Positions 17,615-26,812 are shown, counted from the first letter of the stretch. The stretch is DNA of 64,000 nt from Nocardioides sp. S-1144 (GCF_005954645.2 NZ_CP040695.2:2728001-2792000), one strand, 5' to 3'. Program-made: numbers and translations. Notes: generated by a model from the letters alone, not told the origin.

Positions 17615-19222
17615 ATGTCCGCGTCCGAGTCGTTCGGCCGCCGTCCGTCGACGGCACCGTTCACCGCGCCCTGGTGGATGTGGCAGGTCCCCACGGCCGC
17701 CTTCGCGCTCACCGTCGCCGTGCTCGTCTCGCTCACCCAACGGAGCACACCCGCGCTGCTGGTCGCGGTCGCCGCCACGGTCCTCGTCGTGGTCGTGTCG
17801 GTCGGCGGCCTCTCGCGCCGCCTCAGCGACGGGCCGCTCGGCATCGTCCTGCCGCTGCTCGACATGGTGGCCGCCGCACTGCTGCACGGCTCGGCCGGCG
17901 ACGCGACGTGGTCGACGCTCCTGGTGTGCGGGCTCCCCGCCGCGTGGCTCGCCTTCGCGTTCGGCGCCGCCGGCACGGCCCTGGCCGTGGCCGGGGTGGC
18001 CGGTGTGGCCGCCGCTCCGTTCCTCGCCGGCGGGAGCCTGCCCTCGACCGCCGGTGACCGCCTCGACGTGGTGCTGCCCGCGCTGGCCCTCGCCGGGATG
18101 TCGGTCGTCACCTACGGCGCCAGCCGGGTCCTCAGTGCGGCGCGCGCCGAGGTCGTCGCCCGGACGGAGGCACTCGAGATGCAGGTCAGGACGACGGCCG
18201 GGGTGCTCGAGGCCGTCGACGTCGCCGTGGCCGTCCACGTCCCCGGTCGGGAGCCGGTCATCAACGAGCTCGGCCAGCGGCTCCGGCAGCGCATGGAGTC
18301 GGAGTCGGGGCCGCTGGTCTTCGGTCCCGACCGGGTCACGCCCGTGCCGCGGCACGAGCAGGCGCACCGCCGGGCGATGGCGGGCCAGACGTTCGCCGGT
18401 CTCCTCCAGTGGGTCGGGGAGCCGGGCGACCAGGTGGCCGCCGTCTGCAGCGCCCACCAGTTCGGCGGCCCCTCCGACCCCGGACGCGGGTGGGTCCTGG
18501 CCGCGTGGGACGCGACGGACCTGCTGGACTCGGTCCGCGTGCGCGAGGAGTTCCTCGGCACCGTCTCCCACGAGCTGCGCACGCCGCTGACGTCGGTGAT
18601 GGGCTACCTCGAGGTCCTGGAGGACACCCTGCTCGACGGCGCCCACGACGTCGCGACCGCGCTCCACCACCTCACGGTCATCCGGCGCAACGCGGTCGCC
18701 CTCCACGAGCGGGTCGAGCAGCTGCTCAACGTCGCCCGTGCCGAGGACGACGCGCTGCGGTTGAAGGTCGTCGACGTGGCCAGCCTGGTCCGCGACAGCC
18801 TCGTCCGGCACCGCGACGCGGCCGAGCGCGCCGGCCTGCGGGTGGTGGCCTCGATCCCCCCGACGCTGCAGGCGCGGGTCGACCCGGTCGCGCTGGACCG
18901 CATCGCCGACAACCTGCTCACCAACGCCGTCAAGTACACCGCGGACGGACACATCGACGTCTCCGTCGAGCGCCCGCCCGGGTCCGGGTGCCACTCGGGG
19001 TTCGTCCTGCGCGTCGCCGACACCGGCTGCGGCATGAGCGAGACGGAGGTCCGTCACGCCTTCGAGCGGTTCTACCGCGCCGAGGCGGCGACCAAGGACG
19101 TGGTCGGGGGGCTCGGCATCGGGCTGGCCGTCGTCAAGCAGCTCGTCGACGCCCTCGGTGGCACGATCGCGGTCGACAGCCTCCCGGGCGATGGGACCAC
19201 GTTCGTGGTCACCGTGCCCTAA
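17615..19222 (+). CDS. Membrane sensor histidine kinase (orphan)
   Basis: The 535-residue kinase has about five or six N-terminal membrane helices (residues 22-165), a short linker helix, a PAS-like region (GVLEAVDVAVAVHVPGREPVINELG to WVLAAWDATDLLDSVRVREEF), and the catalytic core. The phosphoacceptor is in GTVSHELRTPLTSVMGYLEVLE; the HATPase has DNLLTNAVKYTADG, DTGCGM and GGLGIGLAVVKQL. ATG 17615 follows CCGAGGAC. No regulator gene lies beside it. The preceding 290 bases hold no convincing gene. Confidence 0.88.
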   Translation: MSASESFGRRPSTAPFTAPWWMWQVPTAAFALTVAVLVSLTQRSTPALLVAVAATVLVVVVSVGGLSRRLSDGPLGIVLPLLDMVAAALLHGSAGDATWSTLLVCGLPAAWLAFAFGAAGTALAVAGVAGVAAAPFLAGGSLPSTAGDRLDVVLPALALAGMSVVTYGASRVLSAARAEVVARTEALEMQVRTTAGVLEAVDVAVAVHVPGREPVINELGQRLRQRMESESGPLVFGPDRVTPVPRHEQAHRRAMAGQTFAGLLQWVGEPGDQVAAVCSAHQFGGPSDPGRGWVLAAWDATDLLDSVRVREEFLGTVSHELRTPLTSVMGYLEVLEDTLLDGAHDVATALHHLTVIRRNAVALHERVEQLLNVARAEDDALRLKVVDVASLVRDSLVRHRDAAERAGLRVVASIPPTLQARVDPVALDRIADNLLTNAVKYTADGHIDVSVERPPGSGCHSGFVLRVADTGCGMSETEVRHAFERFYRAEAATKDVVGGLGIGLAVVKQLVDALGGTIAVDSLPGDGTTFVVTVP

Positions 19223-19340
19223 CGGGCCCCGGCCGCCGGACGGCGCGCACGGAGCCGTCGTCGTGGACCGAGCACCGGCCGGCCGCGGCGGTGGTGCCAT
19301 CCTCGTGCAGGTCGGCGTCGAAGACGCGTGTCTCGTTCAT
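19209..19340 (-). CDS. Possible 43-residue protein
   Basis: ATG 19340 is preceded at a good distance by AAGAGGAG, one of the better ribosome sites in this region. The frame (MNETRVFDADLHEDGTTAAAG and on) has high-GC third positions in about nine of ten codons and ends at 19209, overlapping the 3' end of the convergent kinase by 14 bases. No similarity is recognisable. A real small protein is possible, but so is chance. Confidence 0.35.
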   Translation of the reverse strand: MNETRVFDADLHEDGTTAAAGRCSVHDDGSVRAVRRPGPVRAR

Positions 19341-19468
19341 GCCTGCTCCTCTTCGGGCGTCCAAGACGACCACGACGTCGGCCGTGGGTCCACCCTCGTC
19401 CTCGAGGCCGCCGGGATGGACGAGCAGTCCTGAGCCACCGGGTCCTCCGGCGGCAGTAGTGTCTCGGC

Positions 19469-20728
19469 GTGAGCGCCGAGCACCCCGTACCCGCGAGAGT
19501 CCTCGTGGCGGGCGGCTGGGTCGTGGCGGTCGTCCTCCTCGGTGCGGTGACGCTCCTGGCCGGGCTCGCGCCCGGAGCGGTCCCCGACGAGCCCCGGCTC
19601 GGCTGGTGGGAGCTCTCGGCCGGGTTCGTCGCCGTCACCCTCCAGGCGTGGCTGCTGCAGTGGCGGTCGCTGAGCCCCGCGCTGACCCTCGTCCTCGCCT
19701 CCGCCGTCGTGCCGGCGGCCGCGGCCGCGGGGCTCGGCGCCGCGACCGGGGTGACGACGGTCGCGGTGCTCGTCGCGGCGTACGTCGTCGTCGTCGAGTG
19801 CCCGTGGCCGCGTCCGGTTCCGGCCCTCGTCACCGGCGCCGTGCTCGTCGCGACCGGCGAGGGGGTCCGCGCCGCCACGGGCGAGGGCCTCTCCCCCGGC
19901 GCCGCCGGCGCCGCGGTCCTCCAGGGCGCGTCGACGGTGGTCCTGGCCGCGGTCGTCGGTGCCGTCGTCGCGACGCGTCGCGAGGCCGCGCGTGCCCGCC
20001 TCGAGGGACTCCGGGCCGCCGCCGGGGAGCAGGTGGCGCTCACCCAGGCCGCGGTGGCCCGGCAGCGGACCGCCATGGCGCGCGAGCTGCACGACATCGC
20101 CGCCCACCACCTGTCCGGGATCGCGGTGATGACGGCCGCCCTCGACCGTCAGATCGACACCGACCCCGAGGGCGCGAAGCAGGCGGTGCGCGAGGTCCGT
20201 CACCAGAGCACCGCCATGCTCAAGGACCTCCGCAACCTGGTGGCCCTCCTCCGCGACGACGAGCCCGGGGAGGTCCGCGGGGTCGAGCCGGAGACCCTCG
20301 GCAGCGTCCAGGGCCTGGTCGAGGGCGCCCGGCGGGCCGGACGCGACGTCGACCTGTCCCTGCTCGGCACCGACGCCGCCGGGCTCGGCCAGCTCGACGT
20401 CGGCCCCCTGGCCCAGCTCGCCGCCTACCGCACCGTGCAGGAGTCGTTGAGCAACGCCGCGCGGCACGCACCGGGCGCGCGCTGCGAGGTCGTGATCGAT
20501 GCCCGGGACCCGCGCCGCGTCGACGTCACCGTGCGCAACGGCCCGCCGTCCGCGCCGACCCCGGCACCCGCCGCCGGCCCCCACCGGGGCGGCAGAGGCT
20601 TCGGGCTGGTCGGGATGCGCGAGCGCGCCGAGCTCACCGACGCCCGCCTCGTGACCGGCCCCAGCGCCGACGGCGGCTTCCTCGTCGCGCTGGCCCTGCC
20701 CACGTCGACCTCGGAGGAACAACCATGA
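19469..20728 (+). CDS. NarL-type two-component sensor kinase
   Basis: The 419-residue kinase has about six N-terminal membrane segments (residues 12-170), then a HisKA_3 dimerisation domain with the phosphoacceptor in MARELHDIAAHHLSGIAVMTAALD, and a HATPase domain (AAYRTVQESLSNAARHAPGA, GFGLVGMRERAELT). Only a short extracytoplasmic surface is visible, as in intramembrane-sensing kinases. Its stop overlaps the regulator start (ATGA), and an ABC/FtsX-like exporter follows. That layout resembles cell-envelope-stress or antimicrobial-peptide response modules. Confidence 0.9.
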   Translation: MSAEHPVPARVLVAGGWVVAVVLLGAVTLLAGLAPGAVPDEPRLGWWELSAGFVAVTLQAWLLQWRSLSPALTLVLASAVVPAAAAAGLGAATGVTTVAVLVAAYVVVVECPWPRPVPALVTGAVLVATGEGVRAATGEGLSPGAAGAAVLQGASTVVLAAVVGAVVATRREAARARLEGLRAAAGEQVALTQAAVARQRTAMARELHDIAAHHLSGIAVMTAALDRQIDTDPEGAKQAVREVRHQSTAMLKDLRNLVALLRDDEPGEVRGVEPETLGSVQGLVEGARRAGRDVDLSLLGTDAAGLGQLDVGPLAQLAAYRTVQESLSNAARHAPGARCEVVIDARDPRRVDVTVRNGPPSAPTPAPAAGPHRGGRGFGLVGMRERAELTDARLVTGPSADGGFLVALALPTSTSEEQP

Positions 20729-21414
20729 ACGAGCCGGCCACCGCGGGCGTCCTCCGCGTCGTGATCGCCGACGACCAGCCGCTCGTGCGGGCCGGGCTCA
20801 CCACGATGATCGGCGCCGAGCCCGACCTCGAGGTGGTGGCGGCCGTGGCCGACGGCCGGGCCGCGGTCGACGCGGCCCGCTCCCTGCGGGCCGACGTGGT
20901 GTGCATGGACATCCGGATGCCCGGCACCGACGGCATCACCGCCACCCTCGAGCTGTGCGGCCCCGACGTGGCCGACCCCGTGCCGGTGCTGGTCATCACC
21001 ACCTTCGACGTGGACGAGTACCTCTTCGGCGCGCTGGAGGCGGGAGCCTCGGGCTTCCTCCTCAAGGACGCCGAGCCGGAGGCCGTCGTGGACGCCGTCC
21101 GCGCCGTCGCGGCCGGCCACGGCACGCTGGACAACTCGCTGACCCGCCGGGTCCTGCAGGAGATGGTCAGCCGTCGGCGGACCCAGCCCGTGGTGGCCGC
21201 CCGGGCCACCGAGCTCCTCACCCCCCGCGAGCTCGACATCCTGCTGCTGCTCGCCGAGGGGATGTCGAACGACGACATCGCCCGCAGGCTCGTGCTGGAG
21301 GTCTCGACCATCAAGTCGCACCTGGCCCGGATGCTGCCCAAGCTCGGGGTGAAGTCGCGTCTCCAGGCGGTCGTGTGGGCCTACCAGAACGGCCTGGTGA
21401 AGACCGGGGGCTGA
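20725..21414 (+). CDS. NarL/LuxR family response regulator
   Basis: The 229-residue regulator has a receiver domain with acidic pocket VIADDQ, phosphoacceptor Asp in VVCMDIRMPGTDG, the switch Thr in VLVITTFD and the Lys in FLLKDAEPE. The C-terminal LuxR helix-turn-helix is LTPRELDILLLLAEGMSNDDIARRLVLEVSTIKSHLARMLPKLGV. It is coupled to the upstream kinase through a 4-base overlap preceded by GGAGGA. Likely targets are the ABC genes that begin 142 bases downstream, where a TTGCA palindrome is found. Confidence 0.93.
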   Translation: MNEPATAGVLRVVIADDQPLVRAGLTTMIGAEPDLEVVAAVADGRAAVDAARSLRADVVCMDIRMPGTDGITATLELCGPDVADPVPVLVITTFDVDEYLFGALEAGASGFLLKDAEPEAVVDAVRAVAAGHGTLDNSLTRRVLQEMVSRRRTQPVVAARATELLTPRELDILLLLAEGMSNDDIARRLVLEVSTIKSHLARMLPKLGVKSRLQAVVWAYQNGLVKTGG

Positions 21415-21451
21415 GCCGCCCGAGGCTCCGGCAGCGTCCCTCACCGGGGCC

Positions 21452-21485
21452 TTGCATCGAAAGGTGCAAGCCGCGGAGTTGCATC
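21452..21485. promoter_or_regulatory. TTGCA palindrome plus half-site before ABC genes
   Basis: TTGCATC-GAAA-GGTGCAA (21452-21469) is an inverted repeat with a 4-base centre, followed by another TTGCATC (21479-21485). It lies about 70 bases before the ABC ATPase start, in the only gap of the four-gene cluster, and is a candidate site for the adjacent LuxR-type regulator. Confidence 0.4.
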
Positions 21486-21556
21486 CTGCGCGGCTCGTGG
21501 GCACGGTCCGCCGCTCGTAGCGTCGTGGTGACAGATCATCCGACCGAGGAGCCCTC

Positions 21557-22318
21557 GTGACCGTCACGAACCCGATGCCCGCCCCGCCCCTGACCGGCAC
21601 GGCGGTCGCCCTGCACGACGTCCGCAAGACCTACCGGAACGGCCCCGCGACGACCGCCGCGCTCCGGGGCCTCACGCTCACCCTGCGGCCCGGGTCGATC
21701 ACCGCCGTCGTCGGCCAGTCCGGGTCCGGGAAGTCGACGCTGCTGCACTGCGCCGCCGGCCTCGACCGACCCACCAGCGGGACCGTCGTCGTCGGCGGGC
21801 ACGACATCAGCACCCTCGGCGACGACGCCCTGACCCGCTTCCGCCGCGACCACGTCGGCTTCGTCTTCCAGGCCTACAACCTGGTCGGGCACCTCAGCGT
21901 CCGCGACAACATCGACCTCCCGCTCGTCCTCGCCGGGCGCGGGGCCGACCCCGACTGGGTGGCGCACCTGGTGCACCGGATGGATCTCGGTGCACTGCTC
22001 GACCGACGTCCTGGCGAGCTCTCCGGCGGCCAGGCCCAGCGCGTGGCGATCGCTCGCGCGCTGGTCACCCGACCCACCGTGGTCTTCGCCGACGAGCCGA
22101 CCGGCGCCCTGGACTCCGCCACCGGCGCCGCCGTGCTCACGCTGCTGCGCGACACCGCCCGCGACCTCGGCCAGACCCTGGTCGTCGTCACGCACGACAG
22201 CCGCGTCGCGGCGGTCGCCGATCGGGTGCTCGTGCTCTCCGACGGGCTCCTGGTCGACACCCTCGACGCGCCGACGGCCGACGAGGTCACCGCCCGCGTG
22301 CTGGCGGTGGGCCGATGA
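21557..22318 (+). CDS. ABC ATP-binding protein (MacB/LolD type)
   Basis: This 253-residue ATPase of the mechanotransmitting (MacB/LolD/BceA) group has Walker A VGQSGSGKST, Q-loop VGFVFQAYNLVGHLSVRDNI, signature ELSGGQAQRVAIARAL, Walker B VVFADEPTGALD and switch His in VVVTHD. GTG 21557 follows CGAGGAG. It overlaps the permease by four bases. The combination with an FtsX-type permease and the upstream two-component system suggests export of, or resistance to, envelope-active compounds, but the substrate is not evident. Confidence 0.93.
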   Translation: MTVTNPMPAPPLTGTAVALHDVRKTYRNGPATTAALRGLTLTLRPGSITAVVGQSGSGKSTLLHCAAGLDRPTSGTVVVGGHDISTLGDDALTRFRRDHVGFVFQAYNLVGHLSVRDNIDLPLVLAGRGADPDWVAHLVHRMDLGALLDRRPGELSGGQAQRVAIARALVTRPTVVFADEPTGALDSATGAAVLTLLRDTARDLGQTLVVVTHDSRVAAVADRVLVLSDGLLVDTLDAPTADEVTARVLAVGR

Positions 22319-24246
22319 GCACCCCGACGGTGCACCCCGCGCCGGGCAGCCTGCGCCACCTGGCCGTCGCCGGCGCCCGGGCCAGCTGGACCGGAGCGGT
22401 CGGGACCGGCCTCGTCCTCGCGCTGGCGTCGGCGCTGACCACCCTGACGGGGGCGCTGCTGGAGTCCGGCCTGCGGGAGCCGGCGGGCGGCGGCGGCATG
22501 CTGGTGACGCTCGCGTCGTCGTTCGCCGGTACCGCGCTGGTCCTGGTGGTCGTCGTCGTGGCCGCCACCACCACCCTGGCGCTGCGCCGTCGGCGCCGCG
22601 AGCTCGCGCTGCTGCGCGCCGTCGGGGCGACCCGCGGCCAGGTGCGACGGCTCGTCTCGACCGAGCTGCTGCTGCTCGGCCTCGTCGCCGTGCCGGCCGG
22701 CGCCGTCCCCGGCCTGCTCGCGACCCGCCTGCTCGACCCGGTGCTGCGCGACGCCGAGGTGGTGGGGCCGGACTTCACCTCCTCGCTGTCGCCGTTCCCG
22801 GTCCTGGGCGCCGTGGTCCTCCTGGTGCCGACGGCGATGCTGGCCGGGCTGCTCGCCGCCCGCGAGACCGTCCGCGCCGCTCCCACCGCGGCGATCGCCG
22901 AGAGCGCCGCCGAGGCGACGCCGGTCGGCGCCGTGCGGCGCGCGGCCGCGTTGCTCACCGCGCTGGCCGGGCTGGCGGCCGCGGGCACGCCGCTGCTCGT
23001 CCCCGGCACCGTCGGCGGGGCGCTCGCGGCCACGTCGGCGTTCCTCCTCATCGGCGCCGCGGCCCTGGCCGGACCGGTCCTGGTGGAGTGGGTCTTCGGG
23101 CGTGCCGCCCGGATCGCCTCGACCCGGTCCGGTGCCCCGACCCGGCTCGCCCTCGGCAACCTGCGCGGGTTCTCCCGGCGCCTCACCACGGTGGTCGTGC
23201 CGCTGGCCCTGGTCGTCGCGGTCGGGACCACGCAGAGCACGGTCGACCGGGCCGTGCAGCGCGCCGCCACCGAGCAGCTGGCCGCAGCCCTGGGCACCGA
23301 CGTCGTCGCCACCTCCGCCGGCGGCCTCGGCCCCGCCGAGCTCGCGGCCCTGTCCGGCACACCCGGGGTCACCGCCGTCACCCCCCTGGCCGACGCACCC
23401 GCCGAGGTGCGCACCGACGACGACGCCGACCTCCCCGACAGCCTCGTGTGGGAGGCCGCCACCCTGCGCGCCGTCCAGCCCGACGTCGACCCGGCCGTGT
23501 TCGACCCCGGCGTCACCGACGGGGACCTGGCCTCGCTGGGCGCCACCGACAGCGTCGCCGTCAGCTCCGACGCCGCCTTCGAGACCGGCCGGGGCGTCGG
23601 GGACACCCTCGACGTCCGCCTCGGGGGCACCGACGTCGCGCTCGAGGTCGTCGCCGTCTACGACCGCGGCCTCGGCGTCGGCGACCTGCTCGTCTCCCCG
23701 GCCACCCTCGCCAAGCACGGCGTGACGCCCGCCGTCCACCTCGCCCTCGTCAGCACCGAGACCCCGGGGTCACGGCCCTCCACCTCGCCGGCGGGCTCCG
23801 CCGAGGCGGTCGCGACGACGTCCACCGACGACTACGTCGGCTCGGCCGGCAGCGCCGACGCCGCGTCCCAGCGCCTCTCGACGCTGCTGACGCTCGCCCT
23901 GCTGCTGTTCGTCGGTCTGGGTGCCCTCAACGCGCTGGTCCTCCTCACCGCCGGCCGCCGCGCCGAGCTGCGCCTCCTGCACCGTGGCGGGGCGACCGCG
24001 CGCCAGCTGCTGACGATGACCGGCGTCGAGGCGGCGGTGACCGGCCTGGTCGCCTGGGCGATCGGCACCCTCGCGGTCCTGCCGGCCGTCGTCGGCGTCA
24101 GCGCGGGGCTGTTGGGAGCCGGGGTCCCCGTCGTCGACCTCCCGACCTACGCCGTCCTCAGCGGCCTGGTGCTGGCCCTCACCGTCGCCGCCACGCTCCT
24201 CACCGCCACCCGCACGGTGCGCGGGGCGACCAGCGTCGCGCGGTGA
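22315..24246 (+). CDS. FtsX-like ABC transporter permease
   Basis: The 643-residue membrane protein has two FtsX-domain repeats. Helices lie near residues 15-40, 65-90, 110-140 and 165-185 with the motif RRRRELALLRAVGATRGQVRRLV. Two more helices follow near 215-255. A long extracytoplasmic domain (about 285-500) comes next, then a second FtsX set ending near 640 with RRAELRLLHRGGATARQLLTMTG. It is a full-length single-chain permease paired with the overlapping ATPase. Such proteins move lipids or peptides or transmit force across the membrane. Confidence 0.9.
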   Translation: MSTPTVHPAPGSLRHLAVAGARASWTGAVGTGLVLALASALTTLTGALLESGLREPAGGGGMLVTLASSFAGTALVLVVVVVAATTTLALRRRRRELALLRAVGATRGQVRRLVSTELLLLGLVAVPAGAVPGLLATRLLDPVLRDAEVVGPDFTSSLSPFPVLGAVVLLVPTAMLAGLLAARETVRAAPTAAIAESAAEATPVGAVRRAAALLTALAGLAAAGTPLLVPGTVGGALAATSAFLLIGAAALAGPVLVEWVFGRAARIASTRSGAPTRLALGNLRGFSRRLTTVVVPLALVVAVGTTQSTVDRAVQRAATEQLAAALGTDVVATSAGGLGPAELAALSGTPGVTAVTPLADAPAEVRTDDDADLPDSLVWEAATLRAVQPDVDPAVFDPGVTDGDLASLGATDSVAVSSDAAFETGRGVGDTLDVRLGGTDVALEVVAVYDRGLGVGDLLVSPATLAKHGVTPAVHLALVSTETPGSRPSTSPAGSAEAVATTSTDDYVGSAGSADAASQRLSTLLTLALLLFVGLGALNALVLLTAGRRAELRLLHRGGATARQLLTMTGVEAAVTGLVAWAIGTLAVLPAVVGVSAGLLGAGVPVVDLPTYAVLSGLVLALTVAATLLTATRTVRGATSVAR

Positions 24247-24382
24247 GCACCCGGACGGGTGACGACCGCGGTCGTGGGGGCCGGTCGGCGCGTGTCCGGC
24301 CTCGGTGCGGGGCACCGTGGTGACGCCGCGAGATCACCACGCCCGGGTGGGCGTCCATCCCGACAGGGTGCCTGGCGGCGCC

Positions 24383-24415
24383 GCGTCCCCGGCCGGAACG
24401 CCGGGCCGGGGACGC
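24383..24415. terminator. Strong hairpin between convergent genes
   Basis: GCGTCCCCGGCC (24383-24394) pairs perfectly with GGCCGGGGACGC (24404-24415) around a 9-base loop. It lies between the stops of the FtsX-like permease (24246) and the PLP enzyme (24461) and could end both transcripts. There is no U-run on either side. Confidence 0.6.
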
Positions 24416-24460
24416 GGGCCCGACCCGCACCAGGGACGGCGACAGGGCGAGCCGGCGCGG

Positions 24461-25444
24461 TCACCGCTGCGGCAGCGGGGTGCCCCCGTCGCCGCTCGCG
24501 CCGAGCCGGAGGCGGCGCCGGGCCTCCTGGTGCCCGAACAGTCCGGGAAGGCCGCCCGTGTGGACCAGCACGGTCCGCTCGCCCCGCCGGACGTCGCCCT
24601 CGCGGACCGCCGCCGCGAGCCCGGCCAGCGCGCGGCCGGTGTAGGTGGGTTCGAGGACCAGTCCCTCGGTGCGCCCGGCCAGGAGCACGGCCTGCCAGGC
24701 CGGCTCGGCCAGGTCGCCGTAGGACGTGCCGACCTGGTCGGTGCGGATGCGGAGCCCGTCGTGGGCGACCGGGGTGTCGGACAGGAGCCGGCGCACCGCG
24801 GCGTGCGGGTCCGGCACCGCACCACAGTGGACGCCCAGGACGCGCCCGACACCGAGGCTCGAGACCAGCCCGGCCATGGTGCCCCCGGAGCCGAGCGCGA
24901 CCACGACGTGGCGCACGTCGGGGACCTGCTCGGCCAGCTCGTCACCCGCGGCCGCGTAGCCACGGACGCTGCTCGGGCTCGACCCCCCGAACGGGACGAG
25001 GAAGGGCGTCGCGCCCTCGCTCCGCAGCCCGGTGACCACCCGGTCCGCGGCCGCCTCGAGCCCGGGGCCGTCGACGTCCCCGGCCCACACCACCTGCGCG
25101 CCGAGCAGGACGTCGAGCAGGAGGTTCCCCTCCGCGTCGTCCCGACGGCGTCCGGCCAGGACCAGGACGACGCGCAGGCCGAGCCGGGCACCGACGGCGG
25201 CGGTCAGGCGCGCGTGGTTGCTCTGCGCGGCGCCGGTGGTGACGAGCGTGTCCGCGCCTGCGGCGAGCGCCTCGGCACACGTCCACTCCAGCTTGCGCAC
25301 CTTGTTGCCGCCCCCGCCGGGCCCCAGCAGGTCGTCGCGCTTCACGAGCAGGTCGCCCGGTCCGAGACCGAGGGCGTCGGCCAACCGGTCGGCGACCTCG
25401 ACGGGGGTCTGAACCGATCCGAGATCCAGCCGGGAGAGACTCAC
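24461..25444 (-). CDS. D-cysteine desulfhydrase / ACC deaminase-like PLP enzyme
   Basis: The 327-residue protein is a fold-II PLP enzyme. The Schiff-base Lys is in LLGPGGGGNKVRKLEW, the substrate-binding loop is TTGAAQSNHARLTAAVGARLGL, and the phosphate-binding Gly-rich loop is VVALGSGGTMAGL. These features match D-cysteine desulfhydrase and 1-aminocyclopropane-1-carboxylate deaminase; sequence alone does not separate the two, though D-cysteine desulfhydrase is commoner in such genomes. GTG 25444 follows AAGGGCGG and removes 11 unlikely residues of the longer frame. It stands alone. Confidence 0.82.
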   Translation of the reverse strand: MSLSRLDLGSVQTPVEVADRLADALGLGPGDLLVKRDDLLGPGGGGNKVRKLEWTCAEALAAGADTLVTTGAAQSNHARLTAAVGARLGLRVVLVLAGRRRDDAEGNLLLDVLLGAQVVWAGDVDGPGLEAAADRVVTGLRSEGATPFLVPFGGSSPSSVRGYAAAGDELAEQVPDVRHVVVALGSGGTMAGLVSSLGVGRVLGVHCGAVPDPHAAVRRLLSDTPVAHDGLRIRTDQVGTSYGDLAEPAWQAVLLAGRTEGLVLEPTYTGRALAGLAAAVREGDVRRGERTVLVHTGGLPGLFGHQEARRRLRLGASGDGGTPLPQR

Positions 25445-25526
25445 CCGCCCTTCATAGCAGTCGGGCGTCGCGCCCACCGCGGTGCCGGCCGGGCGACGTC
25501 CCTCGCCCCACCGGCGCGGGGCTCCC

Positions 25527-25943
25527 TCAGGGGTGCAGGTGCGCCCCCTTGAGCACCTTGTCGACGGCGTTGCGCGGGGCGTGGACGCCGAGCCCCACCA
25601 CGTCGAGGTCGGCAGCGGCGACGGCGGCGACGGCGGCGCGGTTGGCCTCGTCGTGGCCGGTCGCGAACAGCTCGCGCGTGAACACCGTGACCGGGAGCGT
25701 GCGGCGCCGGCACCGCTCGTGCGCGGCGCGCAGCACGTCGCGGTCGCCCTCCATGACCAGCACGGGCTGGCCGAACATCGCGAGGTACGCCGTCCCGTCG
25801 GCGTCGGCGTAGGGCTCGCCGACGAGCCCGGGGGCGGAGGCGGCGACGCCGCTGGCGAGGAACGCGGTCACGTTGAGGCGCTGCCAGACCTCGAGGTCGT
25901 CACGCAGCAGGATGGCGATCTTGGTGTCGAAGCGGGTGGTCAT
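25527..25943 (-). CDS. DUF2000 family protein
   Basis: The 138-residue cytoplasmic protein belongs to DUF2000: KIAILLRDDLEVWQRLNVTAFLASGVA, DGTAYLAMFGQPVLVMEGDRDVLRAAHERC and LDVVGLGVHAPRNAVDKVLKGAHLHP. The family has a peptidyl-tRNA-hydrolase-like fold but no proven function. It is divergent from an AraC-type regulator with 49 bases between starts. This pairing recurs in related genomes and suggests that the regulator controls it. Confidence 0.85.
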   Translation of the reverse strand: MTTRFDTKIAILLRDDLEVWQRLNVTAFLASGVAASAPGLVGEPYADADGTAYLAMFGQPVLVMEGDRDVLRAAHERCRRRTLPVTVFTRELFATGHDEANRAAVAAVAAADLDVVGLGVHAPRNAVDKVLKGAHLHP

Positions 25944-25992
25944 GCCACCAGCTTCGCCGCAGCCGGACGCTGCGGTCTTGTACGTTCCTGAC

Positions 25993-26787
25993 GTGGGTGC
26001 CGAGGAGTCCGTCCGCGCCTGGTCCTCCGACGTCGCGGGGGTCGCCGAGGTGCTGCGGGCGCGCTTCACGAGCCACGCGTACCCGCCCCACACCCACGAC
26101 ACCTGGACCCTCCTGCTGGTCGACACCGGAGCCGTGCGCTTCGACCTGGACCGGCGCGAGCACGGCGCCCTCGGCGACCGCGTCACGCTGCTGCCCCCGG
26201 GAGTGCCCCACGACGGCCGCGCCACGACGGCGGCCGGCTTCCACAAGCGGGTCGTCTACCTCGACCCCGACGTCCTCGACCCGCGACGGGTCGGCGCCGC
26301 CGTGGACCACCCCGGGTGGGTCGACGGCACGCTCCGCGCCGAGGTCAGCCGCCTGCACGAGGCCCTCGTCGACCCGGCGGAGGCGTTCGAGGCCGAGGAC
26401 CGCCTGGCCTCGGTGGCCGCCCGCCTCGACGCGCTCCTGGGCGCGCCGCAGCCCTCACGACACGTCGACCACGGCACCGCGTCCCGACTGCGCGAGCTGC
26501 TCGACGCACGGACCGGGACCGGTCTGACGCTGGTGGAGGCGGCCCGGCTGGTCGGGGTCAGCCCGACCCACCTGGTGCGCTCCTTCTCGGCGGCCTACGG
26601 CATCGCCCCGCACCGCTACCTGACCGGGCGGCGCATCGACCGCGCGCGCAGGCTGCTCCTCGCCGGGACGCCGCCCGCCAGCGTCGCCGTCGCCGTCGGC
26701 TTCCACGACCAGCCGCACCTGACCCGCCAGTTCCGGCGCTACCTCGGCGTCACCCCCGCCGCCTACGCACGCAGCGCGCGGTCCTGA
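25993..26787 (+). CDS. AraC family transcriptional regulator
   Basis: The 264-residue regulator has an N-terminal AraC_binding cupin (SHAYPPHTHDTWTLLLVDTGAVRFDLDRR, residues 25-60) and a C-terminal two-HTH domain (RLRELLDARTGTGLTLVEAARLVGVSPTHLVRSFSAAYGIAPHRYLTGRRIDRARRLLLAGTPPASVAVAVGFHDQPHLTRQFRRYLGVTPAAYA). The HxH in PPHTHDTW is a metal-type sensing motif. GTG 25993 fits the cupin start. It probably regulates the divergent DUF2000 gene. The strong hairpin at 26813-26852 follows. Confidence 0.88.
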   Translation: MGAEESVRAWSSDVAGVAEVLRARFTSHAYPPHTHDTWTLLLVDTGAVRFDLDRREHGALGDRVTLLPPGVPHDGRATTAAGFHKRVVYLDPDVLDPRRVGAAVDHPGWVDGTLRAEVSRLHEALVDPAEAFEAEDRLASVAARLDALLGAPQPSRHVDHGTASRLRELLDARTGTGLTLVEAARLVGVSPTHLVRSFSAAYGIAPHRYLTGRRIDRARRLLLAGTPPASVAVAVGFHDQPHLTRQFRRYLGVTPAAYARSARS

Positions 26788-26812
26788 GGCGACCTGCCGG
26801 CGGCACGACCGA

